The position numbers were made by a program, and so were the translations under genes. Positions 1-5,892 of a stretch of DNA of 7,794 nt are shown piece after piece. The DNA comes from an uncultured Actinomycetes bacterium. GTDB taxonomy: Bacteria > Actinomycetota > Actinomycetes > S36-B12. The stretch lies in assembly GCA_913061025.1 (NCBI GenBank), contig CAJXUJ010000054.1, positions 1 through 7,794 on the forward strand. The letters are read 5' to 3'. The notes beneath the pieces are model-generated. The model was not told where the DNA came from, made no database searches, and worked only from the letters and a program-made list of their open reading frames with translations. Numbering within the stretch: the stretch's first letter is position 1; the number at the start of each line of letters is the position of its first letter.

Positions 1-412
1 CGTCCTCGCGAACTACGGGACGCTTCTTGGCCGCCTTCGCAACGCTCTTCTTGGGAGCTTTCTTGGCTTCCTTCTTGACCGCCTTCTTCGCCGGAGCCGC
101 CTTCTTCGTCGCCTTCTTGGCGGGAGCCGCCTTCTTCGTCGCCTTCTTGGCTGCCTTCTTCGCGGGAGCAGCCTTCTTCACAGCTTTCTTCGCGGGAGCG
201 GCCTTCTTGGCTTCCTTCTTGACCGCCTTCTTGGCTTCCTTCTTGACCGCCTTCTTGGCCGGCGCGGCCTTCTTCACGGCTTTCTTGGCTGCCTTCTTCG
301 CCGGAGCCGCCTTCTTCACAGCCTTCTTGGCTGCCTTCTTCGCGGGAGCAGCCTTCTTGACCGCCTTCTTGGCCGCCTTCTTGGCCGGAGCTGCCTTCTT
401 CGTGGCTGCCAT
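1..412 (-). CDS. Lys/Ala-rich basic repeat protein, N-terminal part (3' end beyond the left edge); possibly a DksA/TraR-type regulator
   Basis: The start is ATG at 412-410, preceded by GAGGGGG (418-424) with a 5-base spacer. In all, 137 codons are visible, open to the left edge. After MAAT the protein is built almost only of Lys, Ala, Pro, Val, Thr and Glu: three perfect copies of KKAAPAKKAAKKAV, then shorter variants with KKEA, KKAV and KKAT blocks to about residue 118. It then leaves the repeat (…KKSVAKAAKKRPVVRED). Such tails bind nucleic acid non-specifically, as in histone H1-like proteins and the HU tail of mycobacteria. HU carries its tail at the C-terminus, so an N-terminal tail argues against HU. 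From memory, Streptomyces and relatives have a DksA/TraR C4 zinc-finger protein beside ileS with a Lys/Ala-rich N-terminus followed by a similar VRxxED stretch, and this is my preferred guess. No zinc finger is visible here, so the function remains inferred. The reading frame itself is very likely real. Confidence 0.75.
   Translation of the reverse strand, partial: MAATKKAAPAKKAAKKAVKKAAPAKKAAKKAVKKAAPAKKAAKKAVKKAAPAKKAVKKEAKKAVKKEAKKAAPAKKAVKKAAPAKKAAKKATKKAAPAKKATKKAAPAKKAVKKEAKKAPKKSVAKAAKKRPVVRED
2..400 (-). repeat. Imperfect tandem repeat coding for KKAAPAKKAAKKAV-type units
   Basis: On the minus strand AAG-AAG pairs recur at almost fixed spacing, separated by GCC/GCG/GCT and CCG/CCC codons. 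The longest regular unit is 42 bases (14 codons), present three times in a row nearest the start codon, then degenerating into 30-base (KKAAPAKKAV or KKAAPAKKAT) and 12-base (KKEA, KKAV) sub-units. Synonymous third-base differences between copies show that the units are not freshly duplicated. Units like this can gain or lose copies by slippage, so copy number may vary between strains. The regular pattern fades in the last 60 bases at the left edge. Confidence 0.85.
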
Positions 413-417
413 GGCCA

Positions 418-424
418 CCCCCTC
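418..424 (-). promoter_or_regulatory. Shine-Dalgarno site of the Lys/Ala-rich gene
   Basis: On the minus strand GAGGGGG lies 5 bases before ATG 412. A GTG two codons upstream (418-416) overlaps this site and is therefore less likely to be the start. Confidence 0.6.
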
Positions 425-526
425 GTCTCATTTCAGCCGCATCGACACGTCACCAAGGCGGCGTGCAGGAATGGTAGGGGTGGACCACGAGTCACGGGTC
501 ACCGGCACGCCGACCCCCACGACTAT

Positions 527-547
527 CCTCCCCATTCGGACAGGAGG
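527..547 (+). promoter_or_regulatory. ileS Shine-Dalgarno site inside a possible sequestering hairpin
   Basis: AGGAGG at 542-547 stands 4 bases before ATG 552 and fixes the ileS start. CCTCC at 527-531 is exactly complementary to GGAGG at 543-547, giving a 5-bp stem with an 11-base loop (532-542) that would hide the ribosome site. Actinobacterial ileS genes are known to be controlled by translational T-box leaders, which work by hiding or freeing the Shine-Dalgarno site. A sequence resembling the T-box core (AGGGGTGGACCACG, 476-489) lies 37 bases upstream of CCTCC. It lacks the expected base between GG and ACC, and I could not build a convincing Stem I with an Ile specifier. The Shine-Dalgarno call is firm; regulation by this hairpin is inference. 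Confidence 0.6.
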
Positions 548-551
548 CGCC

Positions 552-3500
552 ATGTACAAGGCCGTGCCCGCGCAGATCGATCTGCCGGCCATGGAGCACG
601 AGATTCTCGATCTGTGGGATCGAGAGTCGGTTTTCGCTCAATCGGTGGCCCGCGCTGAGGGTCGCCCCCTGTGGACCTTCTATGAGGGTCCCCCCACGGC
701 CAACGGGACACCGGGCGCGCACCACGTCGAGGCGCGAGTCTTCAAAGACATCTTCCCCCGCTACCGCACGATGAAGGGCTACTTCGTCCCCCGCCAGGCG
801 GGGTGGGACTGCCACGGCCTTCCGGTGGAACTAGCGGTGGAACGCGAACTCGGCTTCAGCGGCAAGCAAGACATCGAGGACTACGGGATCGCCGAGTTCA
901 ACGCCAAGTGCCGCGAGTCGGTCCTGCGCCACGTTGACGAATTCACCCAGATGAGTAAGCGAATGGCCTTTTGGGTGGATACCGACTCGGCCTACTGGAC
1001 GATGGATCCGGACTACGTCCAGAGCGTCTGGTGGTCACTGAAGACGATCTTCGACAAAGGGCTTCTTGTCCAGGACCACCGCGTGGCCCCGTACTGCCCG
1101 CGCTGCGGGACCGGCCTTAGCGACCACGAACTCGCGCAGGGCTACGAGACGGTGGTCGACCCATCGGTCTATGTCCGCTTTCCCCTCGTCGATGGCCCCG
1201 TGCACGCCGAATACCCGTCCGCACAACTCCTCGTCTGGACCACCACTCCGTGGACATTGGTCTCCAACACCGCCGTGGCGGTCCGACCCGATGCCACATA
1301 CGCCGTGGTTCGAACTCCGGACAACGAGGAACTGGTGGTTGCCGAGGAGCTTCTCTCCCATGTCTTCGGAGACACCGAGGTCGAAGTCCTGACGACCTTC
1401 CCGGGATCGACGCTCGAGCGCTCGGGCTACCAACGGCCGTTCGATCTGGTGGATATCCCCGATGCCCACTACGTGATCCTTGCCGACTACGTCACCACCG
1501 ACGACGGCACCGGGCTGGTTCACCAGGCCCCCGCATTCGGTGCTGACGACCTCATCAGCTGCCGGCGTTACGGTCTCCCGGTCATCAATCCTGTGCGACC
1601 GAATGGAGACTTCGACGACGATGTCCCCCTCGTTGGCGGCCTGTTCTTTAAGAAGGCCGACGAGACACTCACCGCGGACCTCACCGAACGAGGCCTACTG
1701 TTCCGACGCGATCCGTACGAGCACTCGTATCCGCACTGCTGGCGTTGCCATACGCCACTTCTGTACTACGCACAGCCGTCCTGGTACATCAAGACGACGG
1801 AGAAGAAGGACGAACTCCTCGCCCAGAACGAGGGCACGAATTGGTATCCGCCCACCATCAAGTGGGGTCGCTACGGCGACTGGCTCACCAACAACGTCGA
1901 CTGGGCGCTGTCTCGCAACCGGTATTGGGGCACGCCGCTGCCCATCTGGCGCTGCGACGACGGACACCTGACCGCGGTCGGTTCACTTCGCGAACTCTCC
2001 GAACTTGCCGGGCGCGACGTCAGCGAAGTGGACCCGCACCGGCCTTACGTCGACGACATCGAGATCTCCTGCCCGGAGTGCGGATCCCAGGCACGGCGCG
2101 TACCGGAGGTGATCGACTGCTGGTACGACTCCGGTGCGATGCCGTTCGCGGCCCTGGGCTACCCGCATCACAACACCGAGGCCTTCGAGGGCCAGTACCC
2201 CGCCGACTTCATCTGCGAGGCGATCGATCAAACACGCGGCTGGTTCTACTCACTTATGGCGGTTGGAACGCTTGTCTTCGACAAGTCCTCGTACAAGAAC
2301 GTGGTGTGCTTGGGCCACATTCTCGATGAGGACGGCCGCAAGATGAGCAAGCATCTCGGCAACGTCCTCGAGCCGATTCCCCTGATGGACGAGCATGGGG
2401 CAGACGCAGTCCGATGGTTCATGCTCGCGTCCGGCTCCCCGTGGCAGGCCCGACGCGTGGGCCATGCGGCGATCGCCGACGTTGTCCGGCGAACACTGCT
2501 CACCTACTGGAACACCGTCTCCTTCCAGTCTCTCTACGCACGAACGGCAGAGTGGCAACCCAGCGATGGCGCACCAGAACCCAGGGATCGCCCGATCATC
2601 GATCGTTGGGTGCTCTCCGAGGCAAACAGAGTGGCGCGCGATGTCGATGACGCCCTCGAGAATTTCGATACCCAGCGCGGCGGACGCATCCTCGCCGAGT
2701 TCGTCGATGACCTGTCGAACTGGTACGTCCGCCGATCCCGTCGGCGGTTCTGGGACGGAGACCCGGCAGCACTGGCGACTCTCAACGAAGCCCTGCGCAT
2801 CACCACGCTGTGCCTGGCTCCCTACACGCCGTTCATCGCCGAGCGGGTGTGGCAGGACCTCTTCCGTGCGACCGATGCGGATGCGCCGACGTCGGTTCAC
2901 CTCGCGGCATGGCCCACGCCCGACGAGTCCGAGATCAATGATGACCTCGCTGCCCAGATGGCCTTGGTTCGCCGGATCGTGGAACTCGGTCGGGCCGCAC
3001 GCGCGAGTAGCAGCGTGCGGACCCGCCAGCCTCTGTCGCGCGCACTTGTTTCGGCACCGGGTTGGTCCGAACTTCCCGCCGAACTCGTCGCCGAAGTTGC
3101 AGACGAACTCAATGTTCGCGCAATGGAGTCGCTCGGCGGAGCGGATGACCTCGTGGACGTGGCAGTTAAGCCGAACTTCCGGGAATTGGGCAAACGCTTC
3201 GCCAAGCAGACTCCAGTAGTCGCACAAGCAATCACCGACACCGACCCGAGTGAACTCGTAGCCGAACTCCGCGCATCCGGCAACTACCGCCTCACCGTCG
3301 ACGGCGAGGTCGTTGACATTCACGGCGACGACGTCATCGTGACCGAGACTCCACGGGAGGGCTGGACGGTGGCCAGTGACGCCGAAGAATCCGTCGCCAT
3401 CGACCTGCACATCGACGACGACCTCAGGCGAGCGGGTCTGGCTCGCGAGTTGATCCGCGCGGTTCAAGAGACCCGCAAGTCCTCAGGCTTCGACATCACC

Positions 3501-3689
3501 GATCGCATCGAACTCACGTGGGACTCCGACGATGACGACATCGCAGCAGTCTTCAACGAACACGGCGAATCGATCGCTGGCGAGGTCCTAGCGGTGAAAA
3601 CCGAACGCTCTGACTCGCAGACAGGCGGGGAATACGTTCAGACCGAACTACCCGTGAATCTTGCTATCCGAAGAGCAGCGGACCTCTAG
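552..3689 (+). CDS. ileS: Isoleucyl-tRNA synthetase, type 2 (IleRS2) with GxHH signature
   Basis: This cytoplasmic enzyme charges tRNA-Ile with isoleucine using ATP. The start is ATG 552 after AGGAGG, giving 1045 residues, the usual length of long actinobacterial IleRS. The Rossmann catalytic domain has GPPTANG followed by the signature GAHH (55-58), where most class I synthetases have HxGH. The CP1 editing domain, which hydrolyses mischarged Val, shows TTTPWT (230-235) and the TDDGTGLVHQAPAFGADD block (about 316-333). Cys pairs occur at 182/185, 396/399 and 507/510. The second signature is KMSKH (597-601). The anticodon-binding helical domain with YWNT and WYVRRSRRRFW motifs follows, then the type-2 C-terminal region without the bacterial Cys4 zinc finger. 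The open frame upstream to position 27 is antisense to the Lys/Ala-rich gene and is not part of ileS. The gene converges on divIVA, sharing CTAG 3686-3689. The signature swap predicts strong mupirocin resistance. Confidence 0.97.
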   Translation: MYKAVPAQIDLPAMEHEILDLWDRESVFAQSVARAEGRPLWTFYEGPPTANGTPGAHHVEARVFKDIFPRYRTMKGYFVPRQAGWDCHGLPVELAVERELGFSGKQDIEDYGIAEFNAKCRESVLRHVDEFTQMSKRMAFWVDTDSAYWTMDPDYVQSVWWSLKTIFDKGLLVQDHRVAPYCPRCGTGLSDHELAQGYETVVDPSVYVRFPLVDGPVHAEYPSAQLLVWTTTPWTLVSNTAVAVRPDATYAVVRTPDNEELVVAEELLSHVFGDTEVEVLTTFPGSTLERSGYQRPFDLVDIPDAHYVILADYVTTDDGTGLVHQAPAFGADDLISCRRYGLPVINPVRPNGDFDDDVPLVGGLFFKKADETLTADLTERGLLFRRDPYEHSYPHCWRCHTPLLYYAQPSWYIKTTEKKDELLAQNEGTNWYPPTIKWGRYGDWLTNNVDWALSRNRYWGTPLPIWRCDDGHLTAVGSLRELSELAGRDVSEVDPHRPYVDDIEISCPECGSQARRVPEVIDCWYDSGAMPFAALGYPHHNTEAFEGQYPADFICEAIDQTRGWFYSLMAVGTLVFDKSSYKNVVCLGHILDEDGRKMSKHLGNVLEPIPLMDEHGADAVRWFMLASGSPWQARRVGHAAIADVVRRTLLTYWNTVSFQSLYARTAEWQPSDGAPEPRDRPIIDRWVLSEANRVARDVDDALENFDTQRGGRILAEFVDDLSNWYVRRSRRRFWDGDPAALATLNEALRITTLCLAPYTPFIAERVWQDLFRATDADAPTSVHLAAWPTPDESEINDDLAAQMALVRRIVELGRAARASSSVRTRQPLSRALVSAPGWSELPAELVAEVADELNVRAMESLGGADDLVDVAVKPNFRELGKRFAKQTPVVAQAITDTDPSELVAELRASGNYRLTVDGEVVDIHGDDVIVTETPREGWTVASDAEESVAIDLHIDDDLRRAGLARELIRAVQETRKSSGFDITDRIELTWDSDDDDIAAVFNEHGESIAGEVLAVKTERSDSQTGGEYVQTELPVNLAIRRAADL

Positions 3690-3700
3690 TCGCTTTTCGG
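3668..3700. terminator. Stem-loop across the ileS/divIVA convergent junction, possible bidirectional terminator
   Basis: CCGAAGAGC (3668-3676) pairs with GCTTTTCGG (3692-3700) over 9 bp in the plus-strand RNA, including one G-U, with a 15-base loop that carries the shared CTAG stop at 3686-3689. In the minus-strand RNA the same arms pair 8 of 9, the G-U becoming an A-C mismatch. Neither side has a T-tract after the hairpin, so it is not a classical intrinsic terminator. Hairpins without a U-tract are often proposed as terminators in actinobacteria. There is no non-coding space between the two genes, so any terminator must lie within coding sequence. Confidence 0.45.
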
Positions 3701-4180
3701 CTCAAGGTCGAGTTCTTCCACCAGGGCGATCTGCTTTTCGAGCATGTCTCGAACTCTGTCTCGAACAGCGACAAGTTCCGCAAGCTCCGGGGCCGGCACC
3801 GCAGCAACGATCGGGGTCTCGGCCGTGGTCTCGACGTCGTCGCTCTCGGACTTCACGACCACGTTGGGCTCGGTATTCGGATCGTCCTGCTGGGGAACAG
3901 GCGTGATGAGCGTGTCGCGTTGGTCGGTCTCTTCGACATCGCGAGCCCGCACAACCTCATCCAGTTCTTTCTGGGACGCGGCAAGACGGGTCTGCAACTG
4001 CTGAACCTGGGAACGCAACGCGTCTGCTTCGTCTCCGAGACGCTGGTTTTGACTCGAATACTCTGCGATCGCAGCCTCGACGCTGTCGAGGAATGCATCG
4101 ACCTCACCCATCTTGTAGCCAGCCCGCACCCGGGTAGTTCCGAAGCGGACGTCACGCACCTCTTGCGGAGTCAAAGTCAC
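3686..4180 (-). CDS. divIVA: DivIVA-domain protein, short form
   Basis: DivIVA (Wag31) proteins bind negatively curved membrane at poles and septa and direct cell-wall growth in actinobacteria. The start is GTG 4180, read as MTLTPQEVRDVRFGTTRVRAGYKMG, which matches the family opening (LTP…F…GY…EVDAFLD) to residue 31. A coiled coil covers about 28-80. Residues 82-130 are an acidic, Pro/Thr/Ser-rich disordered linker, and a second charged helix runs from 132 to 158. The protein has 164 residues, compared with about 260 in Mycobacterium and more in Streptomyces, so the long C-terminal coiled coil is missing or replaced. At the membrane-inserting tip (Phe17-Arg18 in Bacillus subtilis) it has Val18-Arg19. 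The ribosome site is weak (TAGGG overlapping the yggT stop) with a 10-base gap, suggesting coupling to yggT. It shares its TAG stop with ileS through CTAG 3686-3689. Whether it is the sole polar DivIVA or a smaller paralogue cannot be decided here. Confidence 0.88.
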   Translation of the reverse strand: MTLTPQEVRDVRFGTTRVRAGYKMGEVDAFLDSVEAAIAEYSSQNQRLGDEADALRSQVQQLQTRLAASQKELDEVVRARDVEETDQRDTLITPVPQQDDPNTEPNVVVKSESDDVETTAETPIVAAVPAPELAELVAVRDRVRDMLEKQIALVEELDLEPKSD

Positions 4181-4190
4181 GTTTTCGACC

Positions 4191-4475
4191 CTAGAGCAAG
4201 ACGACGAAATTGATGAGCAACTGAACGCCCAGGATCAAGACCAGGAACGCCAAGTCGAGGGACACACTGCCAAGACGGAGAGGTGGAATCACCTTGCGGA
4301 GAGCACGCAACGGAGGATCCGTGATCGTGTAGACGAACTCGGCGATCAGCAGCAGCGGACCACGTGGTTCCCACGAGCGAGCGAAGATTTGAACGAAGTC
4401 CAGGACGAGACGCGCGATGAGAACGAGCCAGTACAGCCACAGGACTGTTCCCAAAATCTGGCCGATGATGCTCAC
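4191..4475 (-). CDS. yggT: YggT family integral membrane protein
   Basis: This small membrane protein (94 residues) has its usual place between sepF and divIVA. One hydrophobic segment covers residues 7-31, ending in the ARLVLDFVQIF stretch, and a second covers about 73-94. Between them lies the family signature, EFVYTITDPPLRALRKVIPP (46-65) followed by LRLGSVSLDL. The start is GTG 4475, with AGGGGAG about 10 bases upstream in the 27-base gap after sepF. A TAG lies in frame six codons upstream, so no longer start is possible. The biochemical role is not settled. YggT proteins have been linked to osmotic tolerance and, through gene neighbourhood, to division and polar growth. It is probably co-translated with sepF and divIVA. 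Confidence 0.93.
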   Translation of the reverse strand: MSIIGQILGTVLWLYWLVLIARLVLDFVQIFARSWEPRGPLLLIAEFVYTITDPPLRALRKVIPPLRLGSVSLDLAFLVLILGVQLLINFVVLL

Positions 4476-4502
4476 CGCTGTAACACTCCCCTAGAACGCT
4501 GC

Positions 4503-5078
4503 TCAGCTTTGATTGAAGAACCCGTCTTCTGCGATTTGAGCACGCGCCTGATCACCCAGATCGACATTCGCAGGCGACAGCAGGAACACCTTGCCGGTAA
4601 TCCGCTCGATGGTGCCGTGCAAACCGAACACCAGACCCGCGGCGAAGTCGATGATCCGCTTGGCGTCCATTTCGTCCATGTCCCCGAGGTTCATGATCAC
4701 CGGCACGCCCGAGCGGAATTCTTCCCCGATCCGGCGAGCATCGTTGTAGGAACGCGGGTGAATGGTCTCGATCCGGCTCAGGTCTCCGAATGAGGGAGCG
4801 CGCGTGGGTGCCGGCGCCACGGGCGCCCGCTCGGCCATCGAGTCAGGCCGAATCGTCCGGACAGAGCGAGGCTCGTTGATCGGACGCACACTTCGCACCG
4901 CGTAGCGATCGTCCTCTTCTTCTTCCTCGTACCGATCTCGGAATCCCCGACGAGAGGTCCGCTCCTTTTTGGAGTTGCGGGCTGGTTCTTCGTAGTCGTC
5001 GTACTCGTCGTAGTCGTCGTAACCCGGGTCCTCGACCAGCCCGAGGTACACAGCCATCTTGCGCATCGCGCCAGCCAT
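4503..5078 (-). CDS. sepF: Cell division protein SepF, FtsZ membrane anchor
   Basis: SepF tethers FtsZ filaments to the cytoplasmic membrane and is the main Z-ring anchor in actinobacteria, which lack FtsA. The N-terminal amphipathic helix MAGAMRKMAVYLGLVED (1-17) binds membrane. It is followed by a very acidic, Tyr-rich linker (DDYDEYDDYEEP, 21-32; YEEEEEDDRY, 50-59) and a basic, proline-containing stretch to about 95. The conserved domain runs from about 100 to 180: RIETIHPRSYNDA, PVIMNL, MDEMDAKRIIDFAAGLVFGL, TGKVFLLSPANVDL. The length of 191 residues is normal. ATG 5078 is preceded by AGGGAGGT with a 5-base spacer, which favours it over the in-frame Met5 and Met8. It is separated from yggS by 79 bases and from yggT by 27 bases. 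A separate promoter before sepF is possible but not demonstrated. Confidence 0.97.
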   Translation of the reverse strand: MAGAMRKMAVYLGLVEDPGYDDYDEYDDYEEPARNSKKERTSRRGFRDRYEEEEEDDRYAVRSVRPINEPRSVRTIRPDSMAERAPVAPAPTRAPSFGDLSRIETIHPRSYNDARRIGEEFRSGVPVIMNLGDMDEMDAKRIIDFAAGLVFGLHGTIERITGKVFLLSPANVDLGDQARAQIAEDGFFNQS

Positions 5079-5157
5079 CGTGTACCTCCCTAGGACGTCA
5101 AACTTCGGACACCAAGCACGCGCGGACCCACCACGGACCGCCGCGATGTGTATGACG
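5079..5157 (-). promoter_or_regulatory. yggS-sepF intergenic region with small inverted repeat
   Basis: This is the only gap above 30 bases inside the minus-strand cluster. It holds an inverted repeat at 5122-5141: GCGG and CC arms, a central mismatch and a 6-base loop. On the minus strand TTGGTG stands 17 bases before TAGGGA, a poor -35/-10 resemblance that overlaps the ribosome site, so I do not call a promoter from it. The gap could hold a weak promoter, an RNA processing site or a partial terminator separating ftsZ-pgeF-yggS from sepF-yggT-divIVA. Confidence 0.3.
5084..5091 (-). promoter_or_regulatory. Shine-Dalgarno site of sepF
   Basis: AGGGAGGT on the minus strand lies 5 bases before ATG 5078. 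It is one of the strongest ribosome sites in the cluster, consistent with high expression of SepF relative to its upstream partners. Confidence 0.8.
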
Positions 5158-5892
5158 CTACTGCACCCGGGGGCGTTCCCCGAGTATCGCGCCCCCTACC
5201 CGGACCTGTGTCGCTCCGTGAGAGATGGCCGCCTCAAGGTCGTGACTCATCCCGGCCGAAATCGTCCGGGCCGTTGGCCATGTCCCCTGGATTCGATCGG
5301 CCACCTCGCGCAACCGAGCAAAGGCGGCAGCCGGGTCGACGCCTGTGTCGGGATGCGGTGCCACGGCCATGACCCCTGCCAGCCGCAGTGTCTGGGTCGA
5401 CGCGATTTTCTCGGCCAACTCCATTGCGCCATCTGGTGCCACACCACCCCTGCCCTGCTCCGGGAACGGATCGAGGTTCACCTGGACCAGGACGTCGAGC
5501 GGTCCTCGTCCGCGACGGGTCACGGCAGAGTCGAGTGCGTCCGCGAGTTCGAGGCGGTCGACCGACTCGACGACATCTGCCCAGCCAGCAACTGATGCCG
5601 CCTTATTGCGCTGCAACCTTCCGATCATGTGCCACCGAACGTTCACATCGGGCAGTTCAGCGACCTTGGCCTTGGCTTCTTGGTCCCGGTTCTCCCCGAC
5701 GTCTCGCACGCCCAACTCGGCCAGCAGACCGACATCGCTCGCAGGGAAAGTCTTGGTCACCACAACCAACGAGACCGGGTCGGTGTCACCGTTACGCCCA
5801 TCCTCGCGACGGGCCCGTTCGATGCGCTCGAGAACCGTAGTCAGGCGCTCTTTGAGTTCACTGCGTCGTTCATTGCGCCGCTCAGCGTCCAC
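5158..5892 (-). CDS. yggS: YggS/PLPBP family pyridoxal phosphate homeostasis protein
   Basis: This soluble protein binds pyridoxal 5'-phosphate and balances B6 vitamers and amino-acid pools, with no known catalysis. It has the alanine racemase-like TIM-barrel fold. Using GTG 5892 the protein has 244 residues. The PLP-binding Lys is in LVVVTKTFP (Lys47), followed by GENRDQEA (67-73), WHMIGRLQRNKA (87-98), ESVDR (109-113), VQVNLD (136-141) and MAVAP (175-179). The phosphate-binding end is SAGMSHDLEAA…RVGGAILGER (212-240). GTG 5892 is preferred over ATG 5937 because GAGGGAG lies 6 bases before it and the family normally has about 230-250 residues. The gene overlaps the end of pgeF by 11 bases, pointing to translational coupling. 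The same neighbourhood is conserved in actinobacterial dcw clusters. Confidence 0.95.
   Translation of the reverse strand: MDAERRNERRSELKERLTTVLERIERARREDGRNGDTDPVSLVVVTKTFPASDVGLLAELGVRDVGENRDQEAKAKVAELPDVNVRWHMIGRLQRNKAASVAGWADVVESVDRLELADALDSAVTRRGRGPLDVLVQVNLDPFPEQGRGGVAPDGAMELAEKIASTQTLRLAGVMAVAPHPDTGVDPAAAFARLREVADRIQGTWPTARTISAGMSHDLEAAISHGATQVRVGGAILGERPRVQ

Larger units (their letters stand above)
413..551. promoter_or_regulatory. Divergent intergenic region between the Lys/Ala-rich gene and ileS
   Basis: These 139 bases must contain the promoter of the minus-strand gene and probably also the promoter or leader of ileS. I see no strong -35/-10 pair. Weak candidates are TATCCT at 524-529 on the plus strand, and on the minus strand TACCAT (reverse complement of 470-475). 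Neither has a convincing TTGACA-like partner at 17 bases. Several inverted repeats suggest structured RNA on the ileS side: GCCGC 436-440 with GCGGC near 460, GGTGGACC 479-486 with GGGTCACC 496-503 (seven of eight paired, counting one G-U), and CCTCC 527-531 with GGAGG 543-547. Confidence 0.45.

Noticed and set aside
27..410. Hydrophobic multi-segment membrane protein on the plus strand
   Set aside because: The Phe/Ala/Gly string is the mirror of AAG and GCC/GCG codons of the Lys/Ala-rich gene. The minus strand has a proper start and ribosome site.
1..412. HU/HupB with Lys/Ala-rich tail
   Set aside because: HU proteins carry the basic tail after the DNA-binding fold. Here the repeat starts right after the initiator Met.
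441..443. ATC as an isoleucine specifier codon in a T-box Stem I
   Set aside because: It lies next to the 5' arm of the GCCGC/GCGGC pair, whereas the specifier belongs on the 3' side of the specifier loop. The purine-rich S-turn sequence expected opposite is not seen.
2250..3467. Open frame of about 405 codons on the minus strand inside ileS
   Set aside because: It is antisense to the conserved catalytic and anticodon-binding parts of IleRS. It has no recognisable domain and no good ribosome site, and arises from the codon bias of a GC-rich gene.
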